From contig NC_057824.1 of the NCBI RefSeq assembly GCF_910594005.1, forward strand, positions 25,323,314 to 25,387,313: a stretch of DNA of 64,000 bases, given 5' to 3'. The translations under genes were made by a program, and so were the position numbers. The notes below the pieces were generated by a model. The model saw nothing but the letters and a program-made list of their open reading frames with translations, had not been told where the DNA came from and made no database searches. This stretch comes from Cervus elaphus (taxonomy: Eukaryota; Chordata; Mammalia; Artiodactyla; Cervidae). Below, piece by piece: positions 55,376 to 64,000 of this stretch (position 1 is its first letter; each line of letters starts with the position of its first letter).

Positions 55376-57659
55376 AGCCACCGGCCATCTGAACACTGGG
55401 AACATATCCTGAGGCATTTTAATTTTTTCATAACCAACTGCAAAACAGAAACTCTGGGTGGGCAGGGGAAAAGGGGAGGCAGGAAGGAGAAACAGAACAA
55501 AGAGCTCGAATGGGCCCGAGATCGATTTAAAAAGTTATGTTTTGGAGCTCAATATAGTTCATCCTTTCTTTTCGAGATAAAAAGAACGGGAGTGGGTAGT
55601 CAGAAAAAGATATAAAAAGCGGTTATAAGTTTGGAGAATGGCGGGGTAGGTTAAGTATATATCCACAGAAGAGCACTCCCTGTTTATTTCTGTGCATGTG
55701 CCCTCACGAGCCCTCTCTTTAAATATCACCACGTACGGGCCCCAGGGGAGTGTTTGTAAAGGCTCTTTGAGGTCTTTGAAAAAAGAGGCTATATAAAGCC
55801 AAAGAATTATTACCCAGATCTATGTATATGGGAGCCAGAGCGTGCGTATGCTTGCACATGTGTGCACACGCCCAGATGTCTAGCTGCAGCCATCCAGTTT
55901 TCTCCCTTTAATCTTGAAAAGGGAATTAAAGATCAGCTGATCTCAAGACAGTTTCCCTCCTGGGAGGCCTTTGTGGACTGCAGGTGCAAAGGCTCTCTTC
56001 CCCTCCCTTAAAGTCACTGTTTCAAGCAGCCTCTGATGCCCACCCTCGTCATGGAGTGGAGCGTTCCCTGTAATGTCTTTGTTTCTGTTCGGGTGCTTGG
56101 CCACTGGTGGCTGGCCCCTGCTCTGCTCATCTGTTTCAAGTCAGGGATTCGTGTGTCGACAGGGGGCGGGGGAATGGTTTTGCAGGCTCGCCCAGTTCTA
56201 GGTCATAGTCACAATATATAAGAATCCCATCTCTTCCTTCCTATGTGTATCCATTCATGAGCCACCTATTGGAAAAAAGTGAGTCTGAATCCCCGTCACT
56301 GGGGCAGGAAATTGCAGCCGTGAACTGGTAGGTAGTTCCTCTAAGTGAGGCCTTAAACTTATTAAACACGCCCGACATTTCTGCCCAGCCCATCCCGTGC
56401 TGGGTTCCAGGAGGTGAGGGGCAGATTCTAGCAGCCGGCGTCAGTCAGTCACTCGCTCGTTGATTAATGATCCGCTTATTCATCCAGCCTTGGGTTCGTT
56501 CTCCCAGTCTTGTGGGTGCCATGCCCAGGGGCCGGGCCGGGCCCCGGGGTCCCTGCTCTCAGGGGCCCTGCAGGCTTTGGGGCGGGGCTCTGCCAGCCAC
56601 GCCTGCAGAAGGATGAGTTCATCCTGATGGGTGGAGTGTTTGTGGTGAGAATGGAGCAGTGGGGCTTAGGGAGAGTAGGGATCGCGAGCTCTCCTTGACT
56701 TGTTGGGCTGGAACTTAGAACCTCTCAGGTGAGAACCACAGAGGGGAGGTTATGGGGGCTCCTGGCGGCCTGGCTGCTGGGTTCCTGCCTGCCTGCCTCA
56801 TTTCTGGGGCCGCTCAGTCTCTGCTGGCTGATCCCAGAGAGCTGTCTTGGCAGTACTAGTATGGCCAGAGACCAGGCCGGCCAGTGGTGAGTTCACCAGC
56901 TCAACGGGGATTCTGTTCAGAGTCTGGGTTCCCCTGTCCCATTGCCAGGCCACAGGGCTCTGTGGCTCATGCGTGACATCTCCAATGCCAGCCACTTGGC
57001 CAAAACTCAGCCTTCTCTCTGTGCTGAGTGGTCTTGCCCCACCCTAAGGGGCTTTATTGGCTTTTCTCTTTGGGTTTCTGTCTGGGGCTTGCATCTCACA
57101 TGTCCCTGGCGAGGCCTCTGTGCCTGGCGACTAACTGGGCCCAGCGCCCTGTCCTCGGCTAAGCTCTCAGCAGGCGGATCCTGGCAGAGCGATTTAGAAC
57201 CGTTTGTGCTCAGGATAGCTGCCTCTGCTCCCATCCTCCTGTATCCCTGATCAGAGACGGTGGCCCATCCCAAACTTCTGTAAGTCTCTATCAGAGTCGG
57301 CCAGCCACCCTGGGTCTCAGCACTGCCTTCAACCTGCGGACGCCCAGAGCTCCAAGCCCTTGGCTGGCTCACCTCCAGGGAACTGTCGTAGGTAGAAGAT
57401 GATGTAGGGCAGGGGGCTGAACCGGGCCCACTGCAGGGACAGAGGTGAAGCCGAGGAGACCAGTGGAGAGGCAAGCGGGATCCACAGTGTCTAAGACAGC
57501 AGCAGGCCCCTGCTGTGTTGCATCCATGATAGTCTGTGAATGGTTCCAGCCCTTGGGCCCCACCATCGCCGCCGTGTCTGGCAGGCCGCACACTAACTGC
57601 GGAGGGCCCGAGTGGGAGAAGGCTGTAGTGGGGAGTGGGGGCTGGAGCTCCTGGGGGCC

Positions 57660-57840
57660 TTCTCATCTTTTCTGTAAAGGCCTGACGGTCAGTGGTTTAG
57701 TTCGTACGGCCCTGCAGACTGCATCCCTATAGCTCAGTTCTGCCGCTGCGGCATGCCCGCAGGACAGACGGTTTGAGAACGGACGGCAGGGCTGTGACCC
57801 AGGAAAACTGGTGCTGTGTCCCGCCCTGTCCCATGCGGCT
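57660..57840. repeat. ancient interspersed repeat, unnamed
   Basis: TTTTCTGTAAAGGCCTGACG and TATAGCTCAGTTCTGCCGCT are diverged phrases of an old mammalian repeat. Confidence 0.45.
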
Positions 57841-58296
57841 GGCTGTACCAGTGCCATTTTTTTTTTTTTTCCAGCTGTGGGAATGGAGAAGGGAGAAGGG
57901 GCCCAGGAGACTGGTGGGATCTGGGGCTTGATTAGAAAACCTGTGTTCTTCCTACTCTGCCCGTTCGCTGCCTTGACGAGCTTAGTTTCCACAATGGACC
58001 AGTTTTCTGTCAGATTGGCCTTCAAGGTACAAAAGTTAAAAAAACAAAACTATCATTTTCTTAATCGACTTGTTCTTCACTTGCATATTGAGATGGGCTG
58101 CTGTTGCTGCAAGATGGTGTAAATGTTCGTTTCCATGTTTATACTGTTTTTATTGCTGCATTTCACGTATTTAAATTACTCTCTCTGAACTTTATATTGA
58201 TATATAGTAACAACAGAGATTTAAGTCTTGTTTCTTGCTCCCAAAATGGTTCCCTTCCCTGGCAACATTTATGAACCAATTCATCCCTTTTGCTTT

Positions 58297-58497
58297 CCAG
58301 GTGGCTCAGCGGTTAAAGAGTTCACCTGCCAATACAGGAGATGCAGGTTTGATCTCTGGGTTGGGAAGATCCCCTGGAGAAGGAAATGGGAACCCACTCC
58401 AGTGTTCTTGCCTGGAGAATCCCATGGACAGAGGAGCCTGGTGGGCTACAGTCCACGAGGTTGCAAAGAGTCAGACACGACTGAGCGACTAAACAAC
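58297..58497 (+). mobile_element. Bov-tA SINE
   Basis: CCAGGTGGCTCAGCGGTTAA, GATCTCTGGGTTGGGAAGAT and CAGACACGACTGAGCGACTA. Confidence 0.93.
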
Positions 58498-58942
58498 CAT
58501 CCTTTCTGCAGTGATTCCAAATGCTCTTTAACCCAGACTGATTTCCTGTGGTTAACGTTCTCCCCGTGTTTTTGACTGGATTTGCTGTTCAGTTCTCCGA
58601 AGCCAAGCATGAGACATTTCTCGTCTTTGCCCTTCAGCCTTAGGAGGGAGAGCCCCTGACTCCGCTGGGCGCTGCAGAGGCTGCAGCGCATAAAGACTGC
58701 GCTGCTGTCCCTCGAAACATGTGCGGTGGCAGGTAATAAAGACGAAGGGAATCACCATGGTAGAGACTAAACAAATCATTGGATGCGCGTGCCTGGAGTG
58801 GAGAGAAAATTACAAGCTAGGCAGCACTTCTGCTGATGTGTGTCTGTGAGCTTGGAGAAAGTAGATTGTTTACATGATGTAGGAAAATCAACCCCTTGGT
58901 GTTACCTATCCCAGAAAAGTCAGCAAAGTGAATGCATATAAA
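58498..58942 (+). other. intron, no element recognised
   Basis: Unassigned. Confidence 0.4.
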
Positions 58943-59175
58943 GTGTGTGTGTGTGTGCGCGCTCATTTGCTCAGCTGTGTTTGGCTCTTTGTGACCCCTT
59001 AGACTGTAGCTTGCCAGGCTTCTCTGTCCATGGAATTTCCCAGTCAAGAATACTGGAGTGGGTTGCCATTTCCTTCTCCAGAGGATCTTCCTGACCCAGG
59101 GATCGAACCCGGGTCTCTTGTATCTCCTGCATTGGCAGGTGGATTCTTAACCACTGCACCACCTGGAATGCCCAT
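58943..59175 (-). mobile_element. Bov-tA SINE, minus strand, with short TG repeat
   Basis: TCATTTGCTCAGCTGTGTTT, AAGAATACTGGAGTGGGTTG and TTAACCACTGCACCACCTGG; a TG repeat marks its tail side at 58943-58958. Confidence 0.92.
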
Positions 59176-59711
59176 GTCAAGTTGAAGCCTGTCAAAAGAG
59201 CGATTTTTTTGGGGGGGAGGTGTTGGCTGGGGGAAGATACCAGCTCTCAGGCTGTTGCCTTTTTCTCCATCACCAGGAGTGTTCTGTTAGGGTAACTTGG
59301 GGAAGACTAAGGGGACAATCCTTTTTGAAGATTCACAGTGTCAGAGTCCTGCCGGACCTGTGTTTCTGTCCCCTGTCATTCAGATGTTGGTGCTGACAGA
59401 GGACCTGTGTCTGGGGGTACACAGCATGCGGGACCAGGGAGGGAAGGGTTATGATGGGAGGATGTTGTGACTCAGCAGCGATGCTCATCCCCCTGCTTCT
59501 GTGGCTTCCGTGTGGACCAGTTGTGGCCCCTGCAAAGTGCACTTGTGGCCAAGATGTCTCATTGCAGCTAGTCATGGCTGTTCTTTGCCCAAAGGTCATT
59601 CATGTTTTCCCTCCTGGGAAACCCTTCCTCCTCCAATTTTCTTTCCCCCACAGACTGAACACTTTTCAGCTGCATAATTCCGAGTGGCAGTATTCGGGAT
59701 CCCCACATTGT
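59176..59711 (+). other. intron, no element recognised
   Basis: Unassigned. A G-run lies at 59209-59218. Confidence 0.4.
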
Positions 59712-59925
59712 TTTTGTTGTCAGTTGCTAAGTCTTGTCTGACTCTTTGCAACCCCATGGATTGTAGCCCGTCAGGCTCCTCTGTCCATGGGATTTCCCAG
59801 GCAAGGATACTAGAGTGGGTTGCCATTTCCTGCGCCACGGGATCGTCCTGATCCAGGGATCAAACCTGCATTTCCTCCATTGGCAGGTGGATTCTTTACC
59901 ACTGAGCCAACTGGATATGCCAGGC
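59712..59925 (-). mobile_element. Bov-tA SINE, minus strand
   Basis: TTGTCAGTTGCTAAGTCTTG, CAAGGATACTAGAGTGGGTT and TTTACCACTGAGCCAACTGG. Confidence 0.92.
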
Positions 59926-60289
59926 CTAAAAGCCCAGAGCCCTGACCTCACTTCTGCGGTCCCCTCTAACCGACATCTCACTCTCCGGGTCTGATTTCCC
60001 ATGTTGCCCGTGCTGGGCTGGTTTGATGGCTCATAAAATTCTGTTATCTAGTCTGCTGCCCTAGGGCATAGACCACTTTAAAAAACTCCTTTTTCATTTC
60101 CCGAGGTTGAGGTCCGCAGGAGCTCAGTAAGCCCTGTAACTCCTGAAGATGTGCCCGGCTGAATCCAGCTGTGCTTGGCAGTTACTGCTGCCTTGTCCCC
60201 GTCCCTGCCACGGAAGGGCCAGGCACTCTTTTACTGAATGCTTTCTATGTGCTGGGCGTTGGGTCGTTATAATGCCTGTGTGAGATAGT

Positions 60290-60430
60290 GACCGAAAAGG
60301 TCCCATTTATAGATAAAGGAATGGATGCTCAGAGAGCGTGTGTAACTTGCTCAAGGTTACCCAGCTACAGAGGCAGAATTTGAACCTGGGACCTAACTCT
60401 AGAGATCGTGCTCTGAAAGCCAGGACCCTG
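60290..60430 (-). repeat. MIR SINE, minus strand
   Basis: TCCCATTTATAGATAAAGGA, CTCAAGGTTACCCAGCTACA and GAATTTGAACCTGGGACCTA are a clear MIR core in reverse. Confidence 0.8.
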
Positions 60431-61027
60431 AACCACCTCCTTGCATTTGCTGCGGTGTGGACACCCCCAGGGAGCTTTAATTTACTCTTACATCCTGTAG
60501 GGAATTCCTCTTTTGTATTTCGCAGAGGCAGAAACCCCCTCCAGGTTACCCAGCAGTTTGATGGCTGAACTGGGGCTTGAACACAGATCTCCCCGGCCCC
60601 AGGGCCTGGTAGTAGCAACCTTCCATGGGTCCCGCTCCTGTCGTTGGAATGGAAGCTATTGGAACTACCGCCCCTCCACCTGACCTTCTTCTCCCTGGCA
60701 GGTCCCCGCTGAAGCCCTTTCTCTCTCTCCGGCTCTTGGACCTGCTCAGGACAGTATCCGCAATCTCTGTCCTTAGAGAGGGTTTGGAAGGTGACCCAGG
60801 GCCCTGCAGGCAGCTTGGCTTTCTCCCACGTGGGTCCCTGCTCTGTGTTTCTGCGCGTCCTCATCAGGTGAGGAATGAAACGAGGCTTCCGCCCATGTGT
60901 CACTAGACGAAGGCGTGCCCGCCGCGTGACAGCCGGTACCTTTGTTCTCTGTTTCAGTGATGGTGTGCTCAGGTAGAAATCATCTTTCTGCGTCGCTTAC
61001 TTTCCATAAACATTGACCAAGCGCCTG
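60431..61027 (+). other. intron, no element recognised
   Basis: Unassigned; a second, shorter MIR-like phrase lies at 60540-60590. Confidence 0.4.
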
Positions 61028-61240
61028 GTGGGCCTCGCAGGTGGCTCTGTGGTAAAGAATGCACCTGCCAATGCAGGAGATGTGGGTGTAATCCCTGGGT
61101 CGGTAATATCCTCTGGAGAAGGAAATGGCAGCCCACTCCAGTATTCTTTCCTGGACAATCCCATGGACAGAGGAGCCTGGTGGGCTACAGTCCAGGAGGT
61201 CGCAGAGAGTCGGACACGACTGACTGGCTGAACATGCACA
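61028..61240 (+). mobile_element. Bov-tA SINE
   Basis: GCAGGTGGCTCTGTGGTAAA, CCACTCCAGTATTCTTTCCT and GAGTCGGACACGACTGACTG. Confidence 0.93.
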
Positions 61241-61494
61241 CACATACACAAGAGCCTGGCATGTCAGAGCTCTGGGGACCCCAGAGGCATGGCATGCTGT
61301 GTGCCTTAAAGAAGTTGTGAGGTGATTGCAAGAGACAGAGGCAGTTAGCTGTTGCACACTCTGCAGCTTGCTGAGGGGTAGGGGAATCATGGTGGGCTTC
61401 TTGGTTGAGGTGTTTCTTTCATCCTGGCCTGAATAGATGAGTTTCATCAGATCAGGATGGGGGGGGGGTGGTGAACACGAGGAGATCCATGAAA

Positions 61495-61780
61495 CAACAA
61501 TGCGTTGGAGTGTTATTTAGCCTTAAAAAGGAAGGCATTCCTGCCACAGGTGACAGCGTGGATGACCCTGGAGGACAGTACGTTAAGTAAGATCAGCTGG
61601 ATCCAGAAGGACAAACACTGTGTATTTCCACTTATATGAGGAATCTAATGGTCGAACTCAAATGCAGAGAGTGGAAGGGTGGTTGCCAGGGGCTGGGACA
61701 GGAGGGAGTAGGGAGATGCTCTTCACTGGGTGTCAAGCTTCAGGCCACACGGGTCAGCTCCAGAGACCTGGTGTGCGATG
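61495..61780 (+). mobile_element. old L1 ORF2 end / 3' UTR
   Basis: GAGTGTTATTTAGCCTTAAA, TATTTCCACTTATATGAGGA and GGTGGTTGCCAGGGGCTGGG are standard old-L1 phrases. Confidence 0.75.
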
Positions 61781-62369
61781 ACATTGTGCTCGGACATGGC
61801 CTTTAACATCCATGAGGAGGGAGATCTCGGGTGATGTGTTCTCAGCACAGTGGAAAACTCCTTTGGGCTTGCGTCTTATTCAGGGAGAGGCGCTCACATT
61901 TGGGGGAGGAACAAAATAGTGCAGCCCCATCACTGGGGGGTGTGCTAAGGGAGGCCGGCTCAGAGGCTGCTGGCCCAAGCGAATTGCTGACCGCAGGTGA
62001 GGCCGGGTACAGGGGTTGGTGACGCCAGGTGGGGGGCGCGACACCCACGTCTCAGCACAAGGATCGTGCCTGTGGGTGGTGAGCTGCTCCCTCTAGGCGA
62101 AGTTCGGCACAGCCGAGGGACCGAGGGCCCCGGAACCTGAGCCTTCTGCCCTGCTGGGTCCAGGGTGCCAGGCGCCCTGGCCGTGGGCGTGTCTGTACCA
62201 GGCACATGTGCCCTGCTGAGCTCTCATCCCACTTACATCCAGGGCACGTGGCTCTTTAGTGTAAATCAGGCAGGCACGTGGGACACTCTGCAGATTGGAA
62301 GGCTGGCCTGATCCCTTTGATTAGAGATTTCAGGACGGCTTGGTGGGGAGGGAGATGAGCGGGCGGAGT
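61781..62369 (+). other. intron, probably between two parts of an old L1
   Basis: Mostly unassigned; a CpG- and G-rich patch at 62000-62060. Confidence 0.4.
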
Positions 62370-62680
62370 ACAGAGGATGTTTAGAGCAGTGAAACTGTGA
62401 TGATACTGTCATGGGGGATTCATGGCGTCGAACAGATTTCTGGACGCAGGGAACATGCAACCCCACGGGCGAAGCCTGATGTAAAAGTGGTGATTGTGAT
62501 GTGTTAGTGTGGGTTCATCATTTGTAACAAACGTGTGGCTCTGGTGGTGGGTGTTGGTAATGAGGGAGGCTGTGCATGAGCAGGGGCTGCTGGTATATGG
62601 GGGAGCCTCTATACCTTCCTCCTGATTTTGCTGTGAACCTAAAACTGCTTTATAAAATAGTTCGTGTAAAAAAAAAAAGA
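62370..62680 (+). mobile_element. old L1 3' UTR end with A-tail
   Basis: TTGGTAATGAGGGAGGCTGT, TATACCTTCCTCCTGATTTT and TGCTGTGAACCTAAAACTGC, then an A-run at 62669-62680. Confidence 0.75.
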
Positions 62681-63450
62681 TACCACTTCTAACCTCATGT
62701 TGCAATGATGAACAACAACATATCCAGTACTTTGCTTCTGTAAGAAGCGTGGGGCAGTCGAGACCTCCAGAAGTCTTTGTAAGACGACTCAGATGTCACA
62801 CAAGCCTTGGAGTGAAGGAGCGCTTCCCGAGCCTGGGTCTCCAGCAGCCAGCTGCAGTCTTGCCCCCTGCTTTGGGTTTCTTGAAGATAAAGAGCCAAAG
62901 AGACTTTTCCCAGCTGGTCGTCAATGATGTATTAAGTCTGGATTTTTTTCCCCCCGTGGCTATGGTGTCATGGAATTAGATTACTGGGTTGTTTTTATTT
63001 TTACAGATTTGCCAGTGTTTTCAGTTACCATAAAAGTGTGAAATCTAGTGTCATGTCAAGTTCTTCTAAATCGTTAGTGCTCTCTGCCCCTGCCTGTGAG
63101 AGGCAGTGTCTTTACTCAGCACCGCCTTGCCTGGTTTCCCCTCTGAAGGTTACCGCACTCCAGGGAGGGGGAAGGTGGGTGCTGTTCACCCCCAAGAGAA
63201 AGGCTCAGAGAGGCCGAGACCCTGGTTCAAGGCTGAGAACCAGGGCCCTCGTTACCTGGTCATGTTCAGCTTGCAAAGTCAGACAGACTGTCTCCTCGTG
63301 GGCGCGTGTGACTGTGTGTGTTTGTCCTCCATTAAGAAATGCTGTTAAGGACACTCCTCCCTTAGGTAAGTCGGGAGCCTGGCTCTCTCCTGGGGAAGGG
63401 GCCTTGTAGCCAGCGGGCAGGTGCTCAGTAGATGCTTGTGTTGTTGATGT
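62681..63450 (+). other. intron, no element recognised
   Basis: Unassigned. Confidence 0.4.
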
Positions 63451-63650
63451 TCACTTGCTCAGTCGTGTCCGACTCTCTGTGACCCCGTGGACTGCAGCAC
63501 GCCAGGCCTCCCAGTCCCTCACTATCTTCCAAATATTGCCCAAGTTCATTTCCGTTGACTTGGCGATGCTATCCAGCCATCTCATCCTCTGCTGCCCTCT
63601 TCTCCTTTCGCTTTCCGTCTTTCCCAGCATCAGTGGCCCTGGTTCTGGAC
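63451..63650 (-). mobile_element. BovB 3' end fragment, minus strand
   Basis: CTTGCTCAGTCGTGTCCGAC, CCGTGGACTGCAGCACGCCA and GCTATCCAGCCATCTCATCC. Confidence 0.9.
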
Positions 63651-64000
63651 ACAGAATACCATGTCCTCCCCTGTTGGTAGGGCGCCTTGGCTTCCATCCT
63701 GGCTCTGACGTGGAAAGGTGCATGGTTCCACAGCTTATTTCATGACGTCTCAGGTTGGTTCTTCTGCCTTAATGTCACTGTGATATTTTGATGAAATAGT
63801 GGTTCTTAATCGCTGCAAGTGAGTGGTGGTGATTATCACTGGTTCCTGGGGTCGAATGCAGAGGTTGGAATTGGACAGATTTGGACGCCAGCTGTGACTT
63901 TACATCTTCTCTCTGAGCCTGGTAGAAGGGACTGGGAGACCACTTCCCGGAGAGTCATTCTGTGACACCAGCAAGACTGTGTCCCCGGGGCACTTGCCTG
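63651..64000 (+). other. intron, no element recognised
   Basis: Unassigned sequence to the window end. Confidence 0.4.

Larger units (their letters stand above)
51378..58296 (+). other. 6.9 kb of intron without young ruminant repeats
   Basis: Only old elements are recognised: MIR-like pieces at 51755-51870 (-), 53205-53300 (+), 53695-53850 (+) and 55190-55375 (+), a hAT-like piece at 54430-54727, and an old repeat at 57660-57840. 55380-55830 is AT-rich and free of any repeat I know. Low-complexity G-runs at 52939-52952 and T-runs at 53982-53996 and 57859-57872. Confidence 0.45.
1..64000 (+). other. SNX29: SNX29 gene, internal part
   Basis: Six exons on the + strand join into one frame whose product I recognise as sorting nexin 29 (RUNDC2A). 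The family has an N-terminal RUN domain, a central coiled coil and a C-terminal phosphoinositide-binding PX domain; its cellular role is poorly defined but presumed to be in endosomal membrane traffic. Only the region from the end of the RUN domain to just before the coiled coil is encoded here. Introns measure 1,589, 1,983, 10,676, 3,213 and 2,378 nt, and the last one runs off the window (over 42 kb). The promoter, start codon, stop codon and polyadenylation site are all outside. Identification rests on remembered similarity to the human protein, not on a search. Confidence 0.93.

Noticed and set aside
63451..63650. Possible exon near the right end
   Set aside because: The segment is BovB 3' end in reverse.
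1..64000. CRISPR array, prophage, operon or endogenous retrovirus
   Set aside because: Sequence is mammalian; repeats are SINE/LINE copies and microsatellites. No long terminal repeat pair or retroviral gene was recognised.

Overview
The window is nuclear DNA from a ruminant, almost certainly a bovid. It is packed with Bov-tA/Bov-A2 SINEs, BovB LINE fragments, artiodactyl tRNA-Glu SINEs (CHR type) and L1 3' ends, a combination typical of Pecora. Species cannot be fixed from the sequence alone.

One protein-coding gene is supported: SNX29 (sorting nexin 29, also RUNDC2A) on the + strand. Six internal coding exons (925-995, 2585-2833, 4817-5192, 15869-15987, 19201-19276, 21655-21737) have AG/GT boundaries. 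Their phases join into one open frame of 974 nt, or 324 codons. They encode the C-terminal end of the RUN domain, a Ser/Thr-rich linker, a strongly basic then acidic low-complexity segment, and a Ser/Pro-rich stretch just before the coiled coil. The gene start and early RUN exons lie left of the window; the coiled coil and PX domain lie to the right. No exon was recognised after 21737, so at least 42 kb of the right side appears to be one intron.

Layout: 1-5.2 kb holds three exons separated by introns of 1.6 and 2.0 kb. 5.2-15.9 kb is an intron rich in repeats: a 2.05 kb BovB fragment, an L1 3' end nested in a SINE, and a UG repeat just before the next exon. 15.7-17.6 kb is GC- and CpG-rich and contains the fourth exon. 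19-22 kb has two short exons among Bov-tA copies. 22-46 kb is intron with BovB, a 1.6 kb L1 insertion in inverted orientation to the first, and many SINEs. 47-58 kb carries almost no young ruminant repeats. 58-64 kb again holds Bov-tA copies and old L1 3' ends.

The most interesting signals are possible controls on SNX29 RNA processing and chromatin: near-identical inverted L1 copies flanking three exons, an inverted SINE pair flanking the 376-nt exon, a frame-neutral 249-nt exon with an odd acceptor, a 22-unit UG repeat and G-runs around the CpG-rich exon, and a near-consensus CTCF-like site. No second gene, RNA gene, CRISPR array or undescribed system could be supported.
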